Assembly (NCBI GenBank): GCA_016617855.1
Contig: JAECUM010000808.1
Coordinates: 1 to 64,000 of the forward strand
Source of the DNA: Megalonaias nervosa
Lineage: Eukaryota > Mollusca > Bivalvia > Unionida > Unionidae
Direction of reading: 5' to 3'
Length of the DNA: 64,000 nt
Shown here: piece by piece, positions 26,506 to 37,806 of the stretch
Layout: every line of letters begins with the position of its first letter
How positions within the stretch are numbered: the first letter of the stretch is position 1
The notes under the pieces: generated by a model
The model's database searches: none
What the model was told of the DNA's origin: nothing
What the model saw: only the letters and a program-made list of their open reading frames with translations
Program-made: the position numbers and the translations under genes

Positions 26506-26530
26506 CATACATACATACATACATACATAC
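26506..26530. repeat. (CATA)n microsatellite
   Basis: Six tetranucleotide repeats inside the nested TA-flanked element. Confidence 0.9.
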
Positions 26531-26831
26531 AAACGATTAAGAATTTTAAATTTTATTAGTTCATGGAAGTGAATGATCACATTAAATAATTGGCAACCAA
26601 ATGAAGCAACCTTACCGGTAGTATCAGTTAAATTAACGGCAAACACGCTGTGAATTTTACTTTAAAACGATGCAGCTGATCTTCTTAGATTGTGTCCGAA
26701 AACATAAGTTGTACAAAAAAATTATAGCAGAGCAACGTCTGAAAATTACAAGGCATTTAAATATTATATTTTTAAAAAAAAAAAATGGTGTCCAAAAACA
26801 AACCGTGTATGAATACATGCAGTAAATACGG

Positions 26832-27540
26832 TAGTTGCATTTGTTTTGGGTATGAAATTTGATGAAATCTCTGGTCTAAATAATCCAGGTACCATCTGAT
26901 TTTCTTTAATTTATCTGGTCTTTCCTCTGGCTGAGGCTCTGCAGCTTGTTCTTCATTGTCATGGAGATGCAAGTATCTCTGTCACGAGACACGATTTTAT
27001 TGAAGGATGTGACAAATATATACTTATTTTGTCGCTAATAATTATGTCTTGATGGAAGACGAATTATTCCCATGGTAAAACATAAGCCTATAAAGGCCTT
27101 CATTGTGGGAATATCGACTGGCATCCATCTTGGTGACTTTGGTTGGGGGGATTTTTTCTACACTTCTGTTCAGCGTAATGGTTTGTTTCATCAACAAGTT
27201 TTTTCCAGATTGAATCATCCCAAAGTAACTCAAAGTAATGTGCATCAGCTTCTTCTGGGTGTTGAACAGTTGCCCCTTATATCAATTTAAATTGTGGCTG
27301 CAACCGAGGAGAAAAATCATCCTGGACCCATTCCTCTTGAAAGACTTCAGAGTCAGCTTCATTCTCCGAATCACTGTCGAAAAGTGCATGAAGCCATGCA
27401 TCATCTCTTTCATCAACTTGATTCAATTCTAACCCATCATTTAAGTCATTATTATCATCAGAATCATCCAAATCATCAACTTCAATGTCGCTATCCTTGC
27501 TATCAACATCCATGTTTACACCTGAGTTGTCATCCATCAT
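26832..27540 (-). pseudogene. piggyBac transposase, N-terminal part (broken)
   Basis: Reads leftwards from ATG at 27540. The first 87 codons are strongly acidic (VDDLDDSDDNNDLNDGLEL, then WLHALFDSDSENEADSEV), as in piggyBac N-termini. An in-frame TAA (27279-27277) follows and the same frame continues with DAHYFELLWDDSIWKKLVDE. Frameshifts near 27140-27160 lead into MPVDIPTMKAFIGLCFTMGI, a typical piggyBac core start. A TAG at 27037-27035 precedes RQNKYIF. A further frame shift precedes LHLHDNEEQAAEPQPEERPD and KLKKIRWYLDYLDQRFHQIS. The coding sequence stops at the TA-flanked insertion, just before the first catalytic Asp. This cannot make a working transposase. Confidence 0.88.
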
Positions 27541-28020
27541 TTTATCGATCGATTTTCAAGCCAACAATTTCTTTTCCAACCACGTTTTTTTTTTTTTTAA
27601 TTTCATTGCGCATGCTTGCTTTAACCATTTCCTGTGTTGGTGAAGAAGTACACAAATATTTTTGATGTATAACACGTGTTTCTAGAGACACTACACACAT
27701 ACATAGTAGAGTACGACCAAAGTCATATTCAGGATAAAATGGGATACTACGACCACAGGCGTATTCAGGATAGAATGAGGTATTATGTCCGTAGTCGTAT
27801 TCAGGATAAAATGGGTTAATAGGGTTGTCCCAGGTTCTTCTTCCACCAGTTATACTGGTTGTCATGTATGGCCTATCTTGCACAGAGAAATGGCATTAAA
27901 CCCAAAACAACAACAATTAGATGTGTAAGGGGTCAATTATAATATGAACATGACTGTTTTGTACTTGGTCAATTTTTGGTCAAGCCTGGCTATAAAAAAG
28001 AAAAATTGTTTGTTCTAGGC

Positions 28021-29618
28021 AGGGTTTGACACTAACGCAGGTCCACTGGTCTGAGGCCACCTAATTTTCAGAAGGACCACCACTTTCCTAAAGCCGGGTT
28101 CTCCATCAGGCCTTTTATTTTAAGTTGTGGATATCAATCCCATGTTATAGCATTGTATAAATCTTTCTTTTAATTATAAACATATCAAACATGGCAAAAC
28201 TTGAAAGAGAAATGAAGTTAAATAAAGATCATGCTTATGCCATTTAAACCAAATTATCATTGTTGTTTGGGCACTTACCTTAAATTGTCAATTGGGCATT
28301 TACTTTGTTAATCATATAAGAGCGTCAAGTTTTTATGCAACCGACTTTTTGTTTTGTGGTTTCGCATGTTTGAAAAATGTGGAGATTTCTTGATAATGTC
28401 TTTCCGCCACCCCAGACACAAAAAACAAAAGATCAGAAACTTGAAGTACAACGTGTGTATGATAAGACCAAAAGAGAACAGAAATTCCAAGATACCTAGA
28501 AACAGGAATTTCCATAGCTAAACCACAACAAGGAGATAGATGAGATAGCATGTTCCATTTGTTCTGCGTATGATACGATCGGGAACATTTGTAGTTGGCT
28601 GCAACAGCTTTAAAATTGGCACACTGAGAACCCAAGACTTCTCAGAGAGCCGCAAAGGAATAGCTTAAGAAAGAAAGCTGAGAAGGCAGCCCCTGACTCC
28701 TCTAAAAGCAAGAAGTCCATTATGTTGATGAATGAGGCAGCCTTTGAAAAACTACCTGTCATGTTTAGAAATGCTCATTTTGTCACAAAACATGGATGTT
28801 CGTAATCATATACTATGTGAAATTATGCAAGTTGGACAAGGTGAAAGGTTTGGAAATTGGCAGTACCTACCTGACGGACAAATATTCTCTGAAATTTATC
28901 AGGGCTATTGCTGTTACTCATAGGTCAGATCAGGACCATATCGTTTCCTCCAGTCAGTTTTTAGTGATGGCTCCACCGATACATCTTCAAAGAAATTGTG
29001 TATGTTCTTTCAAGTACAAGGTAAAAATGTTATTAACTTTCATTTGATATTATTGAATTTAAACTATTAAACCAGAAATGTAAGTTTAGGTCCATTCCAT
29101 TTATAATATTGTAAACTCTTAAACAACCAATTTAACTTGAGATTCCTTCTAGTTTATTTCATTTTGTTAATTCAGTAATTTAGTATGTCTTCTTTGGTTT
29201 ATTGGTATAAAAATTTACCCATGGTAAAGAGTGAAACCATCAGTCATGCTGTAGCGGGCCTTATGTCGGAGAGATATGGGAATGAATGGATGAAAAAGAT
29301 TGTTGCAATGGAAACGGATGATGTGTCAGTGATGTTGATGCTGCTGCTGCTGCTGCTGCTGAAGATGATAAATACCATGCACAAGATTTGTCAGCATTAC
29401 ATAACAAATCATATAAACTGTCAAATTCAATGTCAACTGTAATAAAATAAAAACCTTGTAAGAGTGTTTTAATTTATTGTGTTGATCACACATTTTTTCC
29501 TTGAGTATAACCATAAACGAGAAGGACCCTCTGTCAGTCAGAAGGACCACCAGTTTGCAAAAGCAGGAAATCCTGCGTGCTTCCTACTTAAAAATGTTTG
29601 TGTTGAATCTTGCTGGGG
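28021..29618 (+). mobile_element. Decayed hAT-like transposon with transposase fragments
   Basis: The left edge CAGGGTTTGACACTAAC is a typical hAT terminus. The right edge near 29618, read in reverse, is CAGCAAGATTCAACACAAAC, a diverged counterpart. A block AGAAGGACCACCA occurs near both ends (about 28070 and 29540) in the same orientation. No clear 8-bp duplication was found. Transposase-like fragments are described separately. A CTG run at 29339-29361 is a short trinucleotide repeat. Confidence 0.65.
28572..29050 (+). pseudogene. hAT transposase remnants
   Basis: Fragments in changing + frames resemble the TTF-zinc-finger/hAT transposase group. Near 28580 the text FVVGCNSFKIGTLRTQDFSE resembles the zinc-finger loop (FxxG...FK...L..H), but the expected histidines are replaced. 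Near 28690, SIMLMNEAAFEKLPVMFRNA follows. Near 28815, YYVKLCKLDKVKGLEIGS and YLTDKYSLKFIRAIA follow, which recall the conserved 'L..L...GL.IG..Y.....F...IA' stretch of KIAA1958/C17orf113-like hAT proteins. The DDE-like core and dimerisation domain were not recognised. Family identity is from pattern memory. Confidence 0.6.
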
Positions 29619-29862
29619 CAGTCAAATAAACAATTTACTTTGTAATTACAATAATGTAACGTATATATTTCGATTAGTAAGAATTACTTATAATGTATAA
29701 TGTCTGCTCTGTCTTGTGGCCATATATATGGTGTAATGGCCAAATTGGCATATACATCATAATGAAACCTACAAATATTGCAAGAATTTTATGAAGATTT
29801 TAATAGTTACTTTTTTCTCTAGGATGTGTTTTAATTTAAAGAGTATTCCTCTCACTCTTCAG

Positions 29863-29912
<50 letters not shown>

Positions 29913-30560
29913 GCAGCATCTGATATTGTTTAGTTTAATTCTGTAATGTTGCATCTAATTCTCTGATACCTTTCTCTCCATTTTATTTCATTTAATGAAG
30001 CATTGGGACTAAAAGCTGCTAGAATTTTTGAATTTATTGCAGCCTTAGTAAAAACAGAAAGGCTCAGATGTACAGACTCCTATATCTTTTCAGTATCTTG
30101 TGGCTAAATGTGTTTTTCTGATTTGACTGGGCTTTGATATATGGTTCTTGATTTTGAATGGTATTTGTACCACTTGCCAGTTGTTATCTAGGTATGACAA
30201 CCAGGCATAGCTGCTTAGTTTATTTCAGCTGCCACTACTGTTTCTTATTCTGATGGTGAATCATGTGTCAGCCAAGATTTTACTAGACAGTTTGCAATGT
30301 TTTGTTAGGTTTTGGGCTTCCATTTGATTCTCAAACAATGTGAATACATAGAAATGCCAAAAAGTAACAAGAACAAAAACACAAAAATATTACATGAATG
30401 CTCCACCAACACCAACACTCCCATTGTCATGGGGAGTAAATTAGGGAAAGCAGCATCTTCGATATGGCCCTATGCTCCTGTATACAGAGAAAAGTTTAGC
30501 CATTGTAAAAAGCTGATGGTACCAGTTACATGTACTGGATAAAGCCTGGTGTTTTAATTT
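29619..30560. other. Non-coding, with an (AT)n tract
   Basis: Uninterrupted AT repeat at 29865-29906. Otherwise nothing recognisable. Confidence 0.6.
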
Positions 30561-31232
30561 ACCTCGACAATATTGACTAGAGCTATTGTACTACCCACAT
30601 CACTGGTACTGGCATCATTGGTGTCAGCACCAATAAAAGAATCTATATATGTGCAGCCACACTGCACCTTAACATTACTAAGGCCTCATTACAAAATTAG
30701 GTCACTGTTTCCAACCTTTTATGCTTCACTGGTTTTGGTTTCATTTTGCCTTATGAGTTTCTTCTGGCTCTTCATGCTAGATTTATAAAACTAGCTGATT
30801 GTATGCATCTTTGCTAGTACTACACTTACAATAAAAGATTGTGACCTACTTTTTACTTTGTACTGGCTAAGGTTAAGTTTTTGTGTTTAACATAATGACT
30901 CGGTAGGTTTCTTGTACCCAGTATATATCTGTTCTATCTTGATTCATGAAACTTAGCGAGGGGATGCATTTTGGTAAGTGCAACATTCCATCATAAAAGT
31001 AGGTCACTGAGCTATATTTCTTGCATCACTGACTTGTGTTATAAGATTCTTTCTAATGCTGGAATCATCATGCAGCATGATGCTATGAATCTCTGTTAGT
31101 ACCAAACCCGTACAGCATTTACGGGGAGTTGCATTTCATATTTTGTTAGCTTTGGTTAAGTTTTTGTGTTTACTCCATGACAAAATAATGTTTTTAGCTT
31201 GCCTCTTTGAAGTAGGGGCAAGTTATTGTTAT

Positions 31233-31233
<1 letters not shown>

Positions 31234-31277
<44 letters not shown>
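31234..31277. repeat. (CA)n microsatellite
   Basis: About 22 CA repeats without interruption. Confidence 0.96.
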
Positions 31278-31280
<3 letters not shown>

Positions 31281-32251
31281 GCATTGGCATTAATATTGGT
31301 GTCTGCACAGATAAAGCCTATACATGTGTAAACCCTCAGGTTATTCCTTCATAGGTCCTAAGCAACAGTTTGGAATGGGTTACATTGCACCTACCCCCAT
31401 GGTAGTGGGCTGGGGGTGGGTGGGTAAATTTGTACCTCTACATTGGTTGTACAGTCTTGGTTCAGTTTTTGCATTTAGCTCGTGTGTTTTTGTGCAGTGC
31501 ATTAAATATACTGTTATACTTGGAATCATGAAACTTGGTGAGTACTACACCCTCATCACAAATGTATATCACTGACTTATATTTCATGCTTCACTTCAGT
31601 TTAAATATATTTTTGCATGGTAATTGAGATTTACAGTGGTTACTGGAGGCTACTCAAAGATCCATAGAGGTGACCTTTGCAGTCATTATTTCACGATAGC
31701 CAAGGAAGCTGGCTGGAGTATATACAAGGGACCGTCCAGCTGCCATTATGTCCATCCATCCATCAGTCACCCTTTCATTTTCAGTGTATAATAAAAAGAC
31801 CATTTGAGATGCATATCCATGGATGAAACTTGGTACACACATCATACAATAACATTGTTTCTGCATCACAGACTTAGTCCAGTGGATGGCTTGCTGTTAG
31901 GGTAAGGAAGAAGCCTATTCATTTTTGGGCCAAACCATCTAGGTCAATGTGACTGAATGAAGAAAAATGGTTTCTGCAGAAAAATTTCTATTATCTACAT
32001 AGATGACTATTAAGTATGGGGTAATTGTATAATGTGCTGTTCATGGTATTATTGTTGAAATTTGGTACTTATCAAATTAGTGGTCGAGAAATTTTTCTTC
32101 ATTAACATTTTTCAGGTTGTCTTGGAGTATTTGCCAGCTCAGTCATGCTTCTGTTTTCAAAGCATAATTAAAAAACAGTTTGATATATGTTATGAAACTT
32201 AGTAAAGATATTAAATTAAAATATTTTAAAAATAGTTCTAATAGTGTTTTT

Positions 32252-32254
<3 letters not shown>

Positions 32255-32302
<48 letters not shown>

Positions 32303-32319
32303 TAGATAGATATATATAG
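32255..32319. repeat. (AT)n / GATA microsatellite
   Basis: A TA run followed by GATAGATAGATATATATAGATA. Confidence 0.94.
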
Positions 32320-33021
32320 ATAACATTGCCACAAAAACAAATAGTACATCTGACAAACTATCCAAAGGGGCAACTCAAAAACTGTTAGCGATATGCTTAT
32401 GAAACTAGCTACACATACTAAACTACTGGCTTTGAGGTGCCTTTTGCAATTAAGAATTTTGTGATGTAAATATTTTTGATGTTACCATAGAAACATGTTG
32501 AAAATTGGCCAGATAGTTTCCAGAGTGCAACTAGAAAATCATTTATAATGTACATATAAAACTAGGTATACACATCAGATTATAGGCCTAGTGCTGGTTT
32601 TTCCTATTTAAAATTATTTATTGTCAGTATTTTTAGGTTGTCATGGAAATATTTTGCAACCACCAAACTTATAATTGTTTCCAGAGCATAACTCAAAATC
32701 ATTTGAAATATGTTTATGAAACTTGGCACAAGTATAAGAGAGTAGTGGCTTAGAGGTGCATCTGGTATGGGAACTTTATCCCTCAATTTTTTTTTTAAGC
32801 TCACTTCTATGAAATAGAAGTAAGCTATTGTACTACCTCAGATGTCCATGTCTACATTGGTTAAAGTATACATATACATATATTCAGCCTCACTGAATTA
32901 AAGTAATTTTTTCCTTCTAGGTTCTAGGCAGCAGTTTAGAGTAGGTTCCTTAACACCCACCCTCTGGAAAGGGGTCTGAGGGGGCTAACTTAGTACATAT
33001 GTGTACATTACTTATACATGC

Positions 33022-33231
33022 GGGGCCCTGAGTGGCCGAGTGGTCTAAAGCGCTCTCCGTTACAGATCACTGCCATGTGGGTATGTGAGAAGCTTGCGAG
33101 TAGCTTCTCGTGGGTCGGTGGTTCTTTCCGGGGTTACCCGGGTTCTTCCTCCACTATTAATACTGGCCGCCATGTATAGCCTATCGTGTGCTGAAAAATG
33201 GCGTTAAACCCTACAACAACAACAACAACAA
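33022..33231 (+). mobile_element. SINE1, complete copy with target duplication
   Basis: Starts GGGGCCCTGAGTGGCCGAGT (A-box-like, tRNA-Ser/Leu type head). It is slightly shortened around the B box, continues CTTCTCGTGGGTCGGTGGTT and GGTTCTTCCTCCACTATTAA, and ends AAATGGCGTTAAACCCTACA with an AAC tail. CTTATACATGC (33011-33021) and CTTGTACATGC (33232-33242) are target duplications differing at one base. Confidence 0.92.
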
Positions 33232-35159
33232 CTTGTACATGCTACATTAATTTTTTTGTTTAGCTGAGTTGATTGGCCTGCTGTATAAATATTGTTATAC
33301 ATGGAATCATGATATTGTGTGGAGATTCATTTTAACAAATACTTAACCCATATCACAGAAGTAGTTCACTACAATAAACATTTCATGCTTTACTGACCTA
33401 TTCAATGTCAATTTGAGATTATTTCTTCAGATCTGTTAAGGAAGAATCATCAGACTCGATGACAGTATGTATTTGTTAGTACTGCATCCATGCAACAGAA
33501 GACGGTCATGGTGACCAACAATTTACAATTTTATGTTTTACCAACATGGTTACATTTTAGGTTTAACTTGTGACCATTTAGGTTTCTTACAACCTGTATA
33601 AATATTGTTATATATAGATTGATGAAACTTAGTGAGAGGATGAATCTTAATGAAGTAGTTCACCCTCATCACAAAAGTATCCCTATTTCATGCTTCATTG
33701 ACTTTGTTTACAGTTCGTGTTTTAAGTTGTGTTTCTCAAGCTTTTTTCGTGCACAAGTCATCAAACCAGATGATTGTATGTTAGTACCACACCCTTAAAA
33801 ACAAGGTCACTGAGACCTTTATTTCACATTTTGCTGGCTTTAAGTTTTTGTGCTTAGGTCATGACCAAATAGGTTTTCTGTACCTTATATACATATTATA
33901 TGCCTGGAATCATGAAACTTGGTGAAGGGATGCATCTTGATGAGCAATACAACCTTGTCATAAAAGGAGGCCACTGTGACCATTTTTCATGTTTAACAGA
34001 CTTGGGCTCAGTCATAAATAATGTTTCATGACAATTATGATAGTAGTTGACTGTATTTACTATTTGTAATGTACCATTCAGCAAGTAAAGGTCACTGTGA
34101 CCATGTTAAAGATTTTACTGGGGTATGTAGTTTATGCATTAGCTCATGACCAAAGAGGTTTTCTTTTAAACCTCCATCATGGTTACTGTTATACCTGAAA
34201 TCATGAAAATTGGTCAGAGGCATCTTGATGAGTAGAAAACCCTCATCTTTAAATCACCATGACATTATTTCATTCTTCACTGACTTTGGATAAAGTTTGT
34301 GTTTTTACTGTTCATACTTGAATCATTAGATTAGATGATTGTATAAGATCCATCTCTCTCTCTGTCTCTGTACCATACAAAGAAGGGCACTGTGACCTGC
34401 ATATCACATATTTTGGCATAGTTTAAGATTCGGCTTTTAGCTTGTGATCACATAGGTTCTCTGCATGTTATGCACATAGTATCCTATCAAGAAGCATGAA
34501 ACTTACTGAGGTGATGCATCTTGATCAGCAGAAGTCATTGACATCAGTACTTGGTCCTTGTGGCCCAGACTTTACCAATCACTGTCTGATGATTCAGTTC
34601 TGTTTAATGTTTGTTTCTTATCTACTGTTCATATATAGAATGATGAATTGATGATATGCATCTCTGTTACTTCCACACCCTTGCAACAAAAGAAGTTGAT
34701 TGTGACCAATATTTCCTATTTCACTCTCTGGGACTACATTTTTTAATTTAATTCATGACAAGTTTTCAGCATGCTGTGTGAAGATTATCTTACTTAATAT
34801 CACAAAACTTGCTGTATGGATGCATCTGGACAATTTCTACATCCTTTTTGCAAAGACAGGTCTCTGTGACCTATATTGAATTGGAAGTAATATAATACCT
34901 ACTTCTATTACAGCATTTTTCAATGACTTTAGACCCAGTCCAATTTAATATTCTAAGCAGAATATAAAAATTAAAAAAATAAATGATGTGATGACAGTCT
35001 TCCTCCTTCATATCCAACATATCTTTTTCGATAGACTAGTGTGCATATACAAATATTATTAAATGCTTAATGTTTTTGGTCTTTACATGTCTTTTGGCTT
35101 GTTTTCAGCCTAACATATCCTTTTCGATGTGTTCCTGGATATTTTCTTGCCAGTCCATG

Positions 35160-35815
35160 CTTCTTAGCTGTAGTGGTTATGGAACATCAGAGTTCATGGG
35201 ATGGTCTGTTATCTGAGGTCGGTCCATCTGTTAGTACAAGATTGTTATTGCTACTTATCCTAAACTACTTGGAGGATTGCCATGAAACCTTTTGTACACA
35301 CATTCATCTCATGGTCTGCTAGGTCCTAAATGAAATGGTACTGCTCAAACATTCAGTCTCTCCACCACAGTCTAGTTCTTCAGTGAAAATGGCACTGATC
35401 TGATTTTCAATAGGGCCACCACAACAGCAATCTTGGAAATTTTGTCATTGTTACTTCTCGTGAATAGAGAGTCATATTGACATGAGATTTCTACCAGAAG
35501 TCTTTTTATGCCAGGTTGGTCCTAAATGAAAATGGTGCGAATCAGATGTCAGATATGGCCCCTACGGCAGCCATCTTAAAAATTTTATCGCTACTCTTGA
35601 ATGGTTGGTTATATCAGCATGGGGTTTTCACAAAACGACTTCTTATGACATATAGTGTAGTTGATCCTTAGTGAAATTGGTGCTGATGGGCTTTCCACCA
35701 GAAGGCTTCTTATGATATCTTGCTTGTCCTGTATGATGTCTTGTTGGTCCTAAATGAAAATGGCGCCAGTTTGATATCCACAGCAGCTAATTTGAAAATC
35801 TTGTTATTCTTAAAG
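35160..35815 (+). repeat. R1 dispersed repeat copy
   Basis: Contains ACTTGGAGGATTGCCATGAA, GGTCCTAAATGAAATGGT, CATGGGGTTTTCACAAAACG and several TTGGTCCTAAATGAAAATGG blocks. The repeated sub-blocks show that R1 is internally repetitive. Confidence 0.75.
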
Positions 35816-36776
35816 AATTCCCTTTGAAGGACTCTTGTTATTTTGTGTATCTGTGTCCCTTTTCAATGTTTTTGAAGGATTTTTTTCACCTCACTTAAAA
35901 TAGTGCTGCTTCAGTAAATTATTCCTTAATAACCCATGTGAAGGTACATGCTATCCATTTTTAGTTCTGGTTCATATTGTTATGTTTTTTTAGTTAATAT
36001 GTACATAGACTGGAACAGCTCATGGGATGGCCAGTTGTCTGTCATCCATTGTCCATTAGTGTAAACCTATCATAAATGATGTTGCTTTTGAGGCATTGTT
36101 TCTGATTGGCTATGTTTGGAAACACAGTCTCGGACTCAGATTTTGAGTTTTATGTTCTTGAGACCACCACTTTTTGAATTCACCACATCTAGTCGTTGTT
36201 TCCTTGCTTTGAACTAACATTCATAACTTGTTGCTGTATATATAAAACTTTTCTGTTTATGTGTATGCAGGGGCCTTGCACTTTGGCTGACAGGGCAGTC
36301 ACTTAAAGTAAGACAAGAATGTTAACAATTTTGTGACCTAAAAAATTAGTGCAGCATTGAACAACTTCACAGTTTCATTTGGTATTGTGTTTTACTCCAC
36401 ATTAGCTGATGCAGTCTGATACTAATGTATGGTTTAAATCTGCTTCACTTCAGTTGTGAAACCAGCATGCTTAGCAATGAGCCAGCATGGCTTCTTAAAT
36501 TTAACAGTTAAATTGCCCTATTTGACTGCTGAATTTAAACATCTTACTCTGTGCTTCTTGTTCACAGGCCTTTTTTATCACAGAAGCAGTTTAAAAAAAT
36601 GACAACCTAGTTATAATCATTAAAACCAATCATCTGAAGTCTTTGATTTAAAAAACTACAAGAATCCGAAGCAGAAAATGAGAAACCTTAAACTGTAGAA
36701 TTTATTTAAGCTCTTCTCAGATTACCTCAATTCAGACTTGATGAATACAATAATGTCTCTTTCTTTTTTTTCACAG
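35816..36776 (+). other. Non-coding sequence up to the LRP5/6 acceptor
   Basis: A short R1-like piece lies near 36000-36070. The last 50 bases are pyrimidine-rich (CTCTTTCTTTTTTTTCACAG) and form the splice acceptor of the exon at 36777. No other gene is seen. Confidence 0.7.
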
Positions 36777-37170
36777 GATCACCATTTTTGCTGTTTGCCG
36801 ATCGCAAAGACATCTGCCTTGTTGATGCTCAGAATGCTAAAAATAATTCTACTGTCGTGGCTGATAAGCTGGAAGATGCAGCCGCCGTAGACTTTGTTTA
36901 TTCAGAGGGCCTCATATTTTGGACAGATGTTAGCTTGGAAGCAATAAAAATGACACAGATAAATAATACCTCAGTAACTATAGCAATCATTTCAACAGGA
37001 TTAGCCTCTCCAGATGGTCTGGCCTGTGATTGGTTGGGAAAGAAACTGTACTGGACAGATGCAGAAACAAACCGAATTGAAGTAAGCAATCTGGATGGAA
37101 CAATGCGTAAAGTGTTGTACTGGCAGGATCTTGACCAGCCCAGGGCTATTGCATTGGATCCATTTCATGG
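36777..37170 (+). CDS. LRP5/6: LRP5/6 exon: first part of YWTD beta-propeller 1
   Basis: Internal exon of a Wnt co-receptor of the LRP5/6/arrow family, a single-pass membrane protein whose first propeller binds Wnts and secreted antagonists. A pyrimidine-rich tract and AG (36775-36776) precede it and GTAAGT (37171) follows. It begins with two bases that complete a codon and ends two bases into one (phase 1 in, phase 2 out). The translation starts [17 protein letters not shown], which resembles the propeller start just after the signal peptide in LRP5/6. It carries propeller motifs FWTD and YWTD, then [24 protein letters not shown], and [11 protein letters not shown]. The similarity is to LRP5/6 rather than to the LDL receptor or LRP1/2. 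It joins in frame to the exon at 48250. The signal-peptide exon must lie upstream and was not found. There are no internal stops, so the gene looks functional. Orthology is from recalled family features, not a search. Confidence 0.93.
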
Positions 37171-37209
37171 GTAAGTAGAAGAAAAATAGTGGTTCTTAAC
37201 TAGCATTTC

Positions 37210-37543
37210 CAGGAAGCATGGTAGCTCATTTGGTAGAGCAGTCTGATTAAAATCAGATTGCCACTATCCTACATGAAGATATGACAATGACCGCATAGGA
37301 GCCATTTTCTGGTGACCTTTGAATTAGCCAATGGATAATGCAGCTTTCAGAAATTTGAAAGTGAATCTAATTGTTTGGCACACATTGATGCTCTTCAACC
37401 GTACTGCTCAGTCACCCAGATGCGAAGATGTAAGACTTTATCTAATTGGCTGATAAAATTAGTCATAATGTTAATAACATAGGTCACCAGAACATGAGCC
37501 AAAAGCATTCACTGTCAGATCTTCATGTAGGAGAGTGGAGATA
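37210..37543 (+). repeat. tRNA-like SINE head with an inverted repeat
   Basis: GGTAGCTCATTTGGTAGAGC is an A-box-like tRNA segment at about 37217. CCTACATGAAGAT (about 37267) and ATCTTCATGTAGG (about 37519) form an inverted repeat around about 240 bp. A further tRNA-like phrase and the 'cacttagctcctatttcc' tail follow SINE1 at 37820-37950, so an older SINE may be interrupted. Confidence 0.4.
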
Positions 37544-37554
37544 TGATTTTGATG

Positions 37555-37806
37555 TTGTTGTTGTTGTTGTGTGGCTTAACACCATTTTTCAGCACACGAT
37601 AGGCTATACATGGCAGCCAGTATTAATGGTGGAGGAAGAAACCGGGAAATCCCCGGAAAGACCACCGACCCACGAGAAACTACTGGCAAGCTTTCTCACA
37701 TATCCACATTCGCTGAATCCTAGACTCAAACCCACACAGACAGAGGTGAGATGGCAGTGATCTGTAACGGAGAGCGCTTTAGACCACTCGGCCACTCGGG
37801 GCCCCT
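37555..37806 (-). mobile_element. SINE1, complete reverse copy with perfect 11-bp target duplication
   Basis: Head at the right (GGCCACTCGGGGCCCC in + direction), AAC tail at the left (seen as GTTGTTGTTG). TGATTTTGATG flanks it at 37544-37554 and 37807-37817. Full-length member, with B-box-like TAGACTCAAACCC on the + strand. Confidence 0.95.

Larger units (their letters stand above)
24744..26831 (+). mobile_element. TA-flanked DNA transposon nested in piggyBac transposase
   Basis: Perfect 17-bp inverted repeats CCGTATTTACTGCATGT (24744-24760) and ACATGCAGTAAATACGG (26815-26831) are flanked by TA (24742-24743 and 26832-26833). Excising it rejoins the piggyBac IDES motif in frame. TA duplication points to the Tc1/mariner/pogo group, and the terminus recalls that of the TA MITE family (CCRTATATACTCG). 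The interior is mostly non-coding. On the + strand at about 26231-26392 a 54-codon open stretch without ATG ends TDDDSDTEFEGFSPK and EAMEKLLENE, an acidic tail of unknown origin, possibly the last piece of a transposase. Confidence 0.9.
23008..27815 (-). mobile_element. Decayed piggyBac transposon with full termini
   Basis: The perfect 14-bp inverted repeats CCCATTTTATCCTG (23008-23021) and CAGGATAAAATGGG (27802-27815) are each flanked by TTAA, the piggyBac target. Removing the nested element at 24744-26831 leaves about 2.7 kb, a usual piggyBac size. The transposase lies on the - strand. Next to the right end, a block with GTATTCAGGATA is present three times about 37 bp apart (about 27724, 27759 and 27798). 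These are likely transposase-binding subterminal repeats. Confidence 0.93.
22859..27916 (+). mobile_element. SINE1, split by a piggyBac insertion
   Basis: The left half (22859-23007) starts GGGGCCCCAGGTGGCCAGGT with the tRNA-like A box and has a B-box-like AGGTTTGAGTCTC. It stops at GGTGGTTCTTAA. The right half resumes at 27816 with TTAATAGGGTTGTCCCAGG and runs to AATGGCATTAAACCCAAAAC with AAC repeats (about 27916). In the intact SINE1 at 33022 the corresponding sequence, GGTGGTTCTTTCCGGGG, is continuous. TTAA is duplicated at 23004-23007 and 27816-27819. Confidence 0.9.
30560..34910 (+). repeat. Degenerate array of about 300-bp repeats
   Basis: The phrase 'gaatcatgaaacttggtgagg...gatgcatcttgatgag' recurs near 30944, 31523, 33305, 33612, 33905, 34197, 34492 and 34793. 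In the right half the spacing is close to 290-310 bp. Each unit also has 'aaggtcactgtgaccta.atttcatgcttcactgacttt'. A related but distinct block (CATTTGAAATATGTTTATGA) lies at 32370-32770. Units are strongly diverged. The array is interrupted by a SINE1 (33022-33231) and microsatellites. Confidence 0.8.

Noticed and set aside
27294..27665. 123-codon + strand open frame rich in His/Pro
   Set aside because: It is the shadow of the acidic piggyBac N-terminus read on the opposite strand.
29339..29361. Poly-Leu/poly-Gln coding repeat
   Set aside because: A short CTG trinucleotide run in a decayed hAT-like element, with no supporting gene.
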